Positions 26,544 through 34,102 of a stretch of 64,000 bases of DNA are shown piece by piece. Source of the stretch: BCD1 sp942492125 (GTDB lineage: Bacteria > Bacteroidota > Bacteroidia > Chitinophagales > Saprospiraceae); NCBI GenBank assembly GCA_942492125.1, contig CALODM010000031.1:558001-622000 (forward strand), given 5' to 3'. The position numbers and the translations under genes were made by a program. The notes under the pieces are model-generated. The model worked only from the letters and a program-made list of their open reading frames with translations, ran no database searches and was not told the origin of the DNA. How positions within the stretch are numbered: the stretch's first letter is position 1; every line of letters begins with the position of its first letter.

Positions 26544-27575
26544 TTAGCTGCTCTGCCGATCGATCAAAAAGGAATACCTGTGGGTATTTTTCAACGCCAG
26601 GCCAGTTCCTCTTACCACAGCCCTTAAGGGATCTTCAGCGACATGCACAGGCAACTTGGTCTTTTGAGAAATTCTCTTGGCCAAACCAAGTAATAACGCT
26701 CCTCCTCCGGTCAGGTAAAGTCCCGTTTTATAAATATCAGAGGCCAACTCGGGCGGTGTCATCTCAAGAGCTTTGAGGATAGCCTCTTCAATTTTGGAAA
26801 TAGATTTGTCGATAGCCTGGGCGATCTCCTGATAAGTTACAATGATTTGCTTGGGGATACCTGTCATAAGGTCTCTGCCATTGACTGCGTAGGGTTCTGG
26901 TGGCGATTCGAGATCCTGGGAGGCTGCGCCCACATTGATCTTTATCTTTTCAGCCGTACGTTCACCGATCAGGATGTTGTGATGACGTCGCATGAATGCG
27001 ATAATATCATTGGTGAATTCATCTCCGGCAATACGGATGGACTGATCACAAACAATACCCGAAAGGGCGATCACGGCAATTTCTGTGGTTCCACCACCAA
27101 TGTCGATGATCATATTACCATTAGGCTCTTCCACATCGAGGCCTATACCTAAAGCAGCAGCCATAGGTTCATATATCAGATATGTTTCTTTTGAATCTAC
27201 GTGGTCAGCGGAATCAAAAACCGCTCTTTTTTCCACTTCTGTAATACCTGAAGGAATACAGATAACCATCTTGAGGTGGGAAAACATACGGCGTTTGGTA
27301 CCAATCATTTTGATCATGCCCTGGATCATACTTTCTGCAGCCTGGAAATCAGCAATGACCCCGTCTTTCAATGGACGGATGGTTTTAATGTCCTCGTGGG
27401 TCTTTTCATGCATTTGCATGGCTTTTGTCCCTACCGCGATGACTTCCTTTGATAACCGGTTTATGGCTACAATCGACGGTTCATCCACAACCACTTTCCC
27501 ATCCTGTATAATCAGTGTATTGGCCGTGCCTAAATCTATAGCAAGTTCCTGCTTGAAGAAGCTGAATAACTTCAT
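26544..27575 (-). CDS. mreB: Rod shape-determining actin homologue MreB
   Basis: The 343-residue protein is a typical MreB. The phosphate-1 motif IDLGTANTLI is at residues about 14-23, the connect and phosphate-2 motifs appear as NMIIDIGGGTTEIAVIALSG, and the adenosine motif as LYLTGGGALLLGLAKRI. It forms membrane-associated filaments that direct side-wall peptidoglycan synthesis. Its gene is the first of the shape cluster and is divergent from dnaN across 423 bases. The protein starts MKLFSFFKQELAIDLG, and ATG at 27575 gives the normal family length. A -7/-33 pair for this gene was not found with confidence. Confidence 0.97.
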   Translation of the reverse strand: MKLFSFFKQELAIDLGTANTLIIQDGKVVVDEPSIVAINRLSKEVIAVGTKAMQMHEKTHEDIKTIRPLKDGVIADFQAAESMIQGMIKMIGTKRRMFSHLKMVICIPSGITEVEKRAVFDSADHVDSKETYLIYEPMAAALGIGLDVEEPNGNMIIDIGGGTTEIAVIALSGIVCDQSIRIAGDEFTNDIIAFMRRHHNILIGERTAEKIKINVGAASQDLESPPEPYAVNGRDLMTGIPKQIIVTYQEIAQAIDKSISKIEEAILKALEMTPPELASDIYKTGLYLTGGGALLLGLAKRISQKTKLPVHVAEDPLRAVVRGTGLALKNTHRYSFLIDRQSS

Positions 27576-27998
27576 TTATTTCTCCTTTATTTTATACCGT
27601 GTCTGCACACGTACTGCTTATTCTTTCTGTCAATGGATAAAAATAACCCAAATCCAACTATAAAACGCAAATCAACACAAATTTTGTGTAAAAAGAAAAT
27701 AAAGATGTCCAATATTTAAGGCAATATTGCTCCTGAACTTGGACTATACCCTAAAATTAAAAATTTGATATCCCCTGTCCGGCACTGCTTAAAAATTCAC
27801 TTTAGCCAATAGGGACAAATTGCCTCATTATCAAGGCAAATAGATTTAGAAGTAAGTCAGAAAAGCCATTTTTCACATTACGGGGACATTTTAAGGGTTT
27901 ATCCACAATTTGTGGATTTTTTTATAGTGCATATATGAAGAAGAAAAGCTATTTTTGTGTTTGAGATCAACCCTCAAAACAACAAAAAAATCACAGCA
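27576..27998. other. Divergent mreB/dnaN intergenic region
   Basis: This 423-base region holds no gene on either strand. It contains an exact DnaA box at 27899-27907 within a dyad (27901-27917), a second small dyad ACACAAA-T-TTTGTGT at about 27674-27689, and a TATTTTTG -7-like box at 27950-27957 for dnaN, 41 bases before its ATG. No -33 TTTG lies about 20 bases upstream of that box. Confidence 0.55.
27899..27917. promoter_or_regulatory. DnaA box in a 17-base dyad upstream of dnaN
   Basis: TTATCCACA at 27899-27907 is an exact match to the consensus DnaA-binding 9-mer. It lies inside the dyad ATCCACAA-T-TTGTGGAT (27901-27917), so the opposite strand reads AAATCCACA, two bases off the consensus. 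One exact site is not an origin, but it may allow DnaA to control dnaN, or mark part of a replication-related region. Confidence 0.55.
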
Positions 27999-29114
27999 AT
28001 GAAGTTTAGCGTATCGTCAGCAGAATTACTAAAGCAATTGCAAATTGCCGGTGGAGCTATCGGCTCAAATCCTGTACTGCCCATTTTGGAAGACTTTTTG
28101 TTTACCATTTCCAATAATAAACTCACAATCGCCGCTACCGATCTCGAAACCTCTATCATTACCGAGTTGGAAGTAATGTCTGATTCAGACGGTGTGGTGG
28201 CTATTCCGGGAAAGATTCTTTTAGAAACCCTCAAAGCCCTTCCCCAGCAGCCGATCACTTTTGCTATTGACGATAGCACTTACAGTATTGAGATTACCTC
28301 TGCTTTTGGAAAATACCGGCTTGCCGGAGAAAACGGCCAGGATTTTCCTGCCATTCCGGAAGCAGAATCAACAGACTCCATCACCCTTCCGTCACAACGG
28401 CTGGCCCAGGGGATCAATAAAACTATCTTTGCAGCCAGTAATGATGAATTGCGCCCTTCTATGACCGGGGTGTACTTCCAGATAGACTTCAACAAACTTA
28501 TCCTGGTGGCTACCGATGCACATAAATTGGTTAAATACACATTCACCGATATCGAAAGTGAAGTTTCTACTTCCTTTATCGTTCCCAAAAAGGCATTAAA
28601 CCTATTGAAAAATGCCCTGCCCGCCGGAGAAGAAGTTAAGTTATCCTTTAATAAAGCCCATACGTTTTTCACTTTTGGAAATACGCACCTGCTCACAAGG
28701 CTGATCGATGCGCGGTACCCGGATTACAATGCGGTTATCCCGGTGGACAATCCCAACCTGCTGACGGTCAATAGAAGCGACTTCCAGAATTCGCTCAAGC
28801 GTATTGTGATCTACGCCAATAAGACAACCAACCAGGTTGTACTGAACATCAACGAAGGCAGCCTCACCGTATCGGCACAGGATCTGGACTTCGCTAACGA
28901 GGCTACAGAACAACTTACCTGTAACTATGACGGTAATCCATTGAATATTGCATTCAATGCTAAATTCCTGGTTGAAATGTTAGGTGTACTCGAATCGGAG
29001 GAAGTGAAAATTGAGTTGTCGGAACCTTCCCGTGCCGGAATTTTGTCTCCGGTCGAAGAGGTTGACGGCGAAGAGATATTGATGTTGGTAATGCCGGTGA
29101 TGTTGAGTAATTAG
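27999..29114 (+). CDS. dnaN: DNA polymerase III beta subunit (sliding clamp)
   Basis: The 371-residue protein has the three repeated clamp domains: MKFSVSSAELLKQLQIAGGAIG at the N-terminus, FAASNDELRPSMTGVYFQI at the start of domain 2, and SFIVPKKALNLLKNALP leading to domain 3, which ends VMPVMLSN, close to the usual MPM(R/L) C-terminal signature. It forms the ring that tethers polymerase to DNA. ATG at 27999 starts exactly at the conserved MKF; the frame is open to 27957, but that would remove the -7 element. In many bacteria dnaN follows dnaA; here its neighbour is mreB, a common arrangement in Bacteroidota where replication genes are scattered. A DnaA box lies about 90 bases upstream. Confidence 0.97.
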   Translation: MKFSVSSAELLKQLQIAGGAIGSNPVLPILEDFLFTISNNKLTIAATDLETSIITELEVMSDSDGVVAIPGKILLETLKALPQQPITFAIDDSTYSIEITSAFGKYRLAGENGQDFPAIPEAESTDSITLPSQRLAQGINKTIFAASNDELRPSMTGVYFQIDFNKLILVATDAHKLVKYTFTDIESEVSTSFIVPKKALNLLKNALPAGEEVKLSFNKAHTFFTFGNTHLLTRLIDARYPDYNAVIPVDNPNLLTVNRSDFQNSLKRIVIYANKTTNQVVLNINEGSLTVSAQDLDFANEATEQLTCNYDGNPLNIAFNAKFLVEMLGVLESEEVKIELSEPSRAGILSPVEEVDGEEILMLVMPVMLSN

Positions 29115-29130
29115 ACAATTACGAATAAGG

Positions 29131-29160
29131 AACCTGCCTGCTGATGCAGTCTGGCAGGTT
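29131..29160. repeat. Imperfect 30-base palindrome between convergent gene ends
   Basis: AACCTGCC at 29131-29138 pairs with GGCAGGTT at 29153-29160, and the centre holds a smaller CTG-ATG-CAG hairpin. It lies 16 bases after the dnaN stop and 28 bases before the stop of the convergent NlpC gene, so a two-way terminator role is plausible, although no long T run follows. The form also resembles dispersed palindromic repeats. Confidence 0.5.
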
Positions 29161-29188
29161 ATGAATTTCTTTGTCAAACAATTTGTAA

Positions 29189-29707
29189 TTACAATGCGGA
29201 GGCTACTACATTTCGTGCTGAAGATATCTTTGGCTTCCAGTATTTAGATTGGGAAATATTATCTATTACCACTCCCCTTGAGGTGCTGTGGATGACCTGT
29301 ATGCCTTCTCTGGTATTGGAAACCACCATAGCTACGTGAAATACTTTCCCGGCCTTGCTGCGTTTGAAAAAGATCAAATCGCCCGGGTTTACCTCGTTCA
29401 CATCAATTTTTTTTCCTTCATTCGCCTGAGTACGCGAACTGGTAGATACTTTTATGTCAAAATTATCCAAAACATAATAAGTGAAACCTGAGCAATCAAA
29501 TCCACGTGGATCACGACCTGCATAACGGTAGGATGCCCCCAGTTGCTCCTTTGCATACTCGGTAATATTTAGGCGCAACCTGTCTTCCTTAGATAATTTG
29601 GTATTTTCTTTTACCTCACTTTCTGCCGTATTTAAAACGGACACACACTGGGTCAGTCCAATGGTAACAAATACGAGAAGAAGGAATATTTGAATTTTAA
29701 TTTTCAT
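29189..29707 (-). CDS. NlpC/P60-family peptidoglycan hydrolase lipoprotein
   Basis: The 172-residue lipoprotein has its lipid cysteine at residue 21 (TIGLTQC). A single NlpC/P60 domain follows, with the catalytic Cys72 in GFDCSGF, His124 in FHVAMVV and a third polar residue at His140 in IQVIHSTS; GASYRYAGRDP and VNPGDLIFF are also family hallmarks. Such enzymes cleave peptide stems of peptidoglycan, usually at D-Glu-diaminopimelate bonds. ATG at 29707 is preferred to the TTG just before it. The gene lies downstream of the nitrilase-family gene on the same strand, with 49 bases between, and may share its transcript. Confidence 0.92.
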   Translation of the reverse strand: MKIKIQIFLLLVFVTIGLTQCVSVLNTAESEVKENTKLSKEDRLRLNITEYAKEQLGASYRYAGRDPRGFDCSGFTYYVLDNFDIKVSTSSRTQANEGKKIDVNEVNPGDLIFFKRSKAGKVFHVAMVVSNTREGIQVIHSTSRGVVIDNISQSKYWKPKISSARNVVASAL

Positions 29708-29756
29708 CAATCTGTTCTTGAAATTTTAGAACTAAACGACAGCAAAGCTGAAATTA

Positions 29757-30533
29757 TTATTCGATGATTTCAAAGATATCCCTGTCCGGAAGAAAAGCGA
29801 ATTGATCCCGGAAGCGTTGTTGGGCACGGTAGGAGAGTGCTACCGTATTAATGATCGGCTCTGACTTTGCATGGGAAACGATATCTCCTGAGAAATCAAG
29901 GCATACCGAATTACCTGAATATTCTATTCCTTTCCCATCTATCCCGATCCTGTTTAAACCCACCGTATAAGCCTGGTTTTCAATAGCCCTGGCTGTGAGT
30001 AATTGTTCCCAGGCAAATCTTCTTTTGTCCGGAAAATTGGCCACATAGATCAGTAGATCATAATTATCCACATTTCTGCTCCACACAGGAAAACGGAGGT
30101 CATAACAAATCAATGGCATTATTTTCCAGCCTTTATATTCGATCAAAATTCTTTCCTTTCCGGCGGTATAATGATGGTGTTCGCCGGCAAAAGAAAATAA
30201 ATGACGTTTATCGTAATGGTGAATATTTCCTTGCGGGGTGACGAATAACAACCTGTTAAAGTAATTGCCGTCCTCCACAATAATACAACTCCCCATAATT
30301 GCCGAGGAGAGTCTGGCTGCCTGCTTTTTCAACCATTGCACAGTGTTGCCATCCATGGTTTCTGCCAGTTTTTTGGCTTGCATGCTGAAGCCGGTAGTAA
30401 ACATTTCAGGAAGGACAATCAGGTCGGTCAATTCTTTAAGGTCGGTCAATTTTTGACCAAAATAATCAAGGTTTTTTTGCTTGTCCTCCCAGACCAGGGC
30501 GTCCTGAACAAAAGAAAGGCGTAAAACTTCCAT
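29757..30533 (-). CDS. Nitrilase-superfamily amidase, omega-amidase (YafV/NIT2) type
   Basis: The 258-residue protein has the Glu-Lys-Cys catalytic triad of the nitrilase superfamily: Glu43 in VLPEMFTTGFSM, Lys109 in HYDKRHLFSFAGEHHHY and Cys143 in LICYDLRFPVWSR. The surrounding wording of these motifs is that of the omega-amidase group, which converts 2-oxoglutaramate and 2-oxosuccinamate to the corresponding oxoacids and ammonia during methionine salvage or glutamine transamination. The length and start MEVLRLSFVQDALVWED are typical. No transaminase gene lies beside it in this window. Confidence 0.88.
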   Translation of the reverse strand: MEVLRLSFVQDALVWEDKQKNLDYFGQKLTDLKELTDLIVLPEMFTTGFSMQAKKLAETMDGNTVQWLKKQAARLSSAIMGSCIIVEDGNYFNRLLFVTPQGNIHHYDKRHLFSFAGEHHHYTAGKERILIEYKGWKIMPLICYDLRFPVWSRNVDNYDLLIYVANFPDKRRFAWEQLLTARAIENQAYTVGLNRIGIDGKGIEYSGNSVCLDFSGDIVSHAKSEPIINTVALSYRAQQRFRDQFAFLPDRDIFEIIE

Positions 30534-30584
30534 GGCTTTTTTTTACAAAGAAAATGTTATTTGCCTAACTTCCCAAAACAAAAA

Positions 30585-30613
30585 GGGCGCAGACTCATGG
30601 AGAGTCTGCGCCC
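30585..30613 (-). terminator. Intrinsic terminator of the ribosomal protein L25 gene
   Basis: GGGCGCAGACTC (30585-30596) and GAGTCTGCGCCC (30602-30613) form a perfect 12-base stem with a 5-base loop. Read on the minus strand, the stem is followed by CTTTTTGTTTTG, a T-rich run. It lies 39 bases downstream of the L25 stop and prevents read-through into the nitrilase gene. Confidence 0.88.
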
Positions 30614-30651
30614 TAAAGGTATTGCTTATATCAAAAAAGATATTTTCTGAC

Positions 30652-31290
30652 TTATTCCGCAGTAGCTTCTTCTGTTGCTGCTCCTTCTTCTCCTTCACCC
30701 TCTTCTCCTTCTTCGCCTGCTTTACTTGCCTGTTGACTACGCAATGCACGTGGCACTTCGATAGTTGCTACAGGACTTCCTCCCGGGTTCACGACTTCAA
30801 CACCTTCTTCAATTTGAATATCCCTGACACGAACTGACTGACCAATTTCGAGCTTAGAAATATCGAGGGTAAGTTCATCTATCAGGTGCTCTGGAGTAGT
30901 CTTAATCGTAATACGACGCAGGTTTTGTTGCAAAGAACCACCAATCTTGACACCAGGTGCAGTGCCCACAAATTTTACAGGCACCTGGACTGTTATCTTG
31001 CGATCATCGAGCAATTCAATAAATTCAATATGCTCGATCTGTTCACTGACAGGGTGGAAGTGTCTTTCCTTAATGATGCATTTATGCTTCGTTCCGTCAA
31101 TGTCAATCTCGGCTAACTTAAAGCTGGCAGTGTAAATCAAAGGTTTAACATCCTTGAAAGAAACGCCAAAGTGAGTTGCATCACCCATGCCGTACATAGC
31201 ACAGGGGATCAATCCTTCACGTCTCATTGCCTTAGTAGCTTTCTTGCCAGTTTCTTTTCTTTTCAGTCCTTTAATAGCAACCGTTTCCAT
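30652..31290 (-). CDS. rplY: 50S ribosomal protein L25 (general stress protein Ctc type)
   Basis: The 212-residue protein has both domains of the long L25/Ctc form. The N-terminal 5S-rRNA-binding barrel runs from METVAIKGLKRKETGKKATK through GLIPCAMYGMGDATHFGV to KCIIKERHFHPVSEQIEHIEF, and the C-terminal beta domain includes VPVKFVGTAPGVKIGGSLQQ, HLIDELTLDISKLEIGQSVR and GSPVATIEVPRA. A low-complexity acidic tail (GEEGEEGEGEEGAATEE) ends it, which is common in this family. ATG at 31290 matches the family start. Two -7-like elements, CAAAAATA at 31318-31325 and CAAAGATA at 31361-31368, lie upstream; the first has a CAAA (-33) 23 bases further, slightly long. Confidence 0.95.
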   Translation of the reverse strand: METVAIKGLKRKETGKKATKAMRREGLIPCAMYGMGDATHFGVSFKDVKPLIYTASFKLAEIDIDGTKHKCIIKERHFHPVSEQIEHIEFIELLDDRKITVQVPVKFVGTAPGVKIGGSLQQNLRRITIKTTPEHLIDELTLDISKLEIGQSVRVRDIQIEEGVEVVNPGGSPVATIEVPRALRSQQASKAGEEGEEGEGEEGAATEEATAE

Positions 31291-31407
31291 TATATCTGTT
31301 TTAATACTGATTTTCAACAAAAATATGCCCGCCTTGACCAATCGCTGTCAAAACGGCACGCAAAGATAGTAGTTTTTTCTAAAAAAAGAACTATCAATCA
31401 ATAAGTT

Positions 31408-33735
31408 CTATAAAATTTCTTTTGCTCTAAGAAATAAAAGCAATACACAAATGAGCACAACAGCGGCTGACAGCCCTATTTGCATCCATTGGGTTTGTAT
31501 CTGTCTGATGCTGCTTTCTACATAAAACGGGTTGGGAGCATTGGGGGTACCCCTCCCATAATTGATTTCCCAGTTCTCAAAATCGCCATTATCAAGCGTT
31601 GGCAATAACAAAGAAACCGTGAAAAACGAATCTGTCGGCGGAACCTCATAATGCACGCTATCGACCACCGCTCCTCTTCTGGAGAAAAGGCCCAGTGTTT
31701 CCTGGCGTTTATTCAGACCAAAACTAAGCCCGGATATAACATTGTAGGCCGTTGGGAAAACCTGGAAAAATTTAGAGGAGTCGCGACAGACCACCAGGTA
31801 ATCGTTGGGCTCAATATTAACTTCCGGCAGGATAAATTCATTTTTGCGATCCGTCAAAACCCATCCTTCCATATTGATGATCTCCTCGGTCTGATTATGT
31901 AATTCTATCCAGTCCCCTGTTTTTTTGTTGAACGGGCAAACTTCATTGATCATAACTTTCCCGGCAAGGGGATGGGTATACTTCTCAAAAACAGCACGGA
32001 TCTCATAAGTATCCGCTTCAAGATTCAACTCAAAACCTCGTACGTCTTCCTCCACCTCAACCCCTTCCCAGCCTATAAAACGGTAGCCATAATCAGCCAC
32101 CGCCCGAACAGTAATCGGATATTTTTCAAAATAAATCCCTTCAAATCGATTTTGCCTGACTTCTATCTGGTTGTTTATATAAACAGTGCCTCCCTGGGTG
32201 GCTGCTACATGCACATGGCGGACAGCACCCGTAGGAAAAAAATCCATGAGTTGCATCCGCAGGTAGGCAGGGCGTTCGGCTGCAAAAGTGCGCATGATAC
32301 GTACATGGTGCTGCCACTTTTCGAAGTCCAGGTTCCAGCGGTCAATGTGTCTGGGCATTTCCGGTAACAAAACCTGGTACATGTCATCGATCTTTGGGCC
32401 AACCCGTTTACTGGCAAAGGATTCATTGAGGTGATCTGCGAATCTATTGACAAAAGTCCGTTCAAATTCGGGATTTTGTAATAACTTCCGCAAAAACAAA
32501 GTACTCCAGGGCGGATTCGGCCAGCGCGGTCCGTCAGGCCGGGTATGGAAATTAAGACTATTATTTTGGTATGCTTTATCGTCATGCAATCCAAATCCCC
32601 AGTCGGTATCATAAAGTATCCAGCGCCACCTGCCATTTTCGGTCTGAGGACGCCAGTATTTAATATTTCCCCCGGCGTCCTGATTGTCAAAATAGATCTG
32701 GGCTATACTGTAATTGATGAAGTTATCAACCTCCATCTGACTTTGAACCCAATAATAGTTTTGAGGAATACTCAGGTCTTGTTCTTTGATAAAACTGAGC
32801 AGACTGGCATAGTGCTCCTTAGTGCCCCGCTTGCGGATGAAGCGATGTTCCATCAGATCAATACTGTCTTTGTCTGCATCCGAATGACTCTCCAGGAAGT
32901 ATCTGTTGACCTTTTCCCGGATATTATAAATTCCCCAGTATTTACCATTGATGTAAACGTGAGATGGTCTGTATGCCTGGGTTTCCAGATCCCAGTCTTC
33001 AACAAGACTGGTCATGAGACCGTCCCTGAAATGGGATTTTCTGAAATCACTGCCGGAATTCCTCAGGACGAGGTATTTGTACTTCTTGGGTTCTCCCTTT
33101 CCGAATATGGGGTAATCTATACGTTTTTGGCCATAGCGTTCCCGGGCAACGATGGCCAGAGACTTTTGGGGGAATAACCGGCTCATGCCTCCAAAAAGGC
33201 GCAAACCACTCAAATTACTGTAAACATTCGTGCCGTCCTCTTCAAAAATATCGATGTGTACCCGCACTTCTTTTCGACTCCAGAAATTTGCCCCTGGTTT
33301 GGTCCACAAAGAATCGACCGCATGGGTTCCTTTCATAAACAGCCCATTCGTTGGATCAAACAATACGCCTGGGGTCACTCCAATAGATACGACAGGAAAA
33401 TTCGTTTCGGGTTCGTTGATAAAATAGGTCTGACCAACTTCCCGCTGCCTGCTTTTGTGGCGGTACGCCAACACGCGAACCACAGTGGTCCTGGTGAGCA
33501 CAATGGGTTTGGAATAATACGTGGAGCTGGTAGTCGGACGGGAACCGTCAAGAGTGTAATAGACCGAAGAGCCCGGAGCGGTGATCTCCAACTCCAGTTC
33601 ATCCAAATAGAAACCAGCTGCTGCGGAGAAGTTGATTTCAATTGGTTCTTCCTGCTGCACTCCTCCCGCTCCCTGAGACCAAAGAACCGTATTTAAAACG
33701 GTCAGGAGGAAAATCAAAAATGTGATTCTTTTCAA
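31408..33735 (-). CDS. CotH-kinase-like surface protein with lamin-tail domain and C-terminal membrane anchor
   Basis: The 775-residue protein has a signal peptide (ITFLIFLLTVLNTVLWSQ), a chitobiase C-terminal-like domain at about residues 33-100 (VYYTLDGSRPTTSSTYYSKP), a CotH domain at about 190-520 (GLRLFGGMSRLFPQKSLAIV, KYLVLRNSGSDFRKSHFRDG, WGIYNIREK, WILYDTDWGFGL), an InlB-type B repeat at about 525-605 (YRFIGWEGVE), a lamin-tail domain at about 612-720 (KVMINEVCPFNKKTGDWIELHN) and a final transmembrane helix (MQIGLSAAVVLICVLLLFLRA). CotH domains are kinase-like; the acidic WILYDTDWG motif is present. The start is a TTG at 33735, since no ATG occurs before residue 130. It lacks the type IX sorting domain found on many such proteins. 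Confidence 0.85.
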   Translation of the reverse strand: MKRITFLIFLLTVLNTVLWSQGAGGVQQEEPIEINFSAAAGFYLDELELEITAPGSSVYYTLDGSRPTTSSTYYSKPIVLTRTTVVRVLAYRHKSRQREVGQTYFINEPETNFPVVSIGVTPGVLFDPTNGLFMKGTHAVDSLWTKPGANFWSRKEVRVHIDIFEEDGTNVYSNLSGLRLFGGMSRLFPQKSLAIVARERYGQKRIDYPIFGKGEPKKYKYLVLRNSGSDFRKSHFRDGLMTSLVEDWDLETQAYRPSHVYINGKYWGIYNIREKVNRYFLESHSDADKDSIDLMEHRFIRKRGTKEHYASLLSFIKEQDLSIPQNYYWVQSQMEVDNFINYSIAQIYFDNQDAGGNIKYWRPQTENGRWRWILYDTDWGFGLHDDKAYQNNSLNFHTRPDGPRWPNPPWSTLFLRKLLQNPEFERTFVNRFADHLNESFASKRVGPKIDDMYQVLLPEMPRHIDRWNLDFEKWQHHVRIMRTFAAERPAYLRMQLMDFFPTGAVRHVHVAATQGGTVYINNQIEVRQNRFEGIYFEKYPITVRAVADYGYRFIGWEGVEVEEDVRGFELNLEADTYEIRAVFEKYTHPLAGKVMINEVCPFNKKTGDWIELHNQTEEIINMEGWVLTDRKNEFILPEVNIEPNDYLVVCRDSSKFFQVFPTAYNVISGLSFGLNKRQETLGLFSRRGAVVDSVHYEVPPTDSFFTVSLLLPTLDNGDFENWEINYGRGTPNAPNPFYVESSIRQIQTQWMQIGLSAAVVLICVLLLFLRAKEIL

Positions 33736-34102
33736 TGGCGTTGGTCTGGTTATGAAAAACAGTCCCGGGTCAATTCTTTCAAATAGGCCTGCGGGGTTTT
33801 CAAATCTCTGCAGGTCTTCAAGCTCTAATAAACCGGGATATATAGCGAAGTTATGACTTTTTTTGGTAAGTGTTAAAATAAAACTGCACTAACGCTGTTT
33901 ATCCTCTTCCGGTAATTTACGCTGCCTATAGATATATCAGGTTCCGTTCTTAGGCATTTTTATGATTTGAATGTTTTTTCCAGGTTTCCAATTAAAACCA
34001 ATTAACCAATTTATTTTGCACACGTTTAGATTTTCCATTCATGAAAATTTAAACAGGCTATTAAGTAAGTGTTCAAAATCATGCATTCGGAAAATGGAGG
34101 TT
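33736..34102. other. Intergenic region between xdhB and the CotH-family gene
   Basis: I see no gene, RNA fold or convincing promoter pair in these 367 bases. The left-hand side is the leader of the CotH-family gene on the minus strand and the right-hand side is the 3' flank of the xanthine dehydrogenase operon. A weak CTGC/GCAG hairpin near 33789-33813 is the only dyad noted. Confidence 0.5.

Noticed and set aside
27910..27919. Second DnaA box on the opposite strand
   Set aside because: The sequence differs from the consensus at two of nine bases and forms the other half of the dyad, so it was not counted as an independent site.
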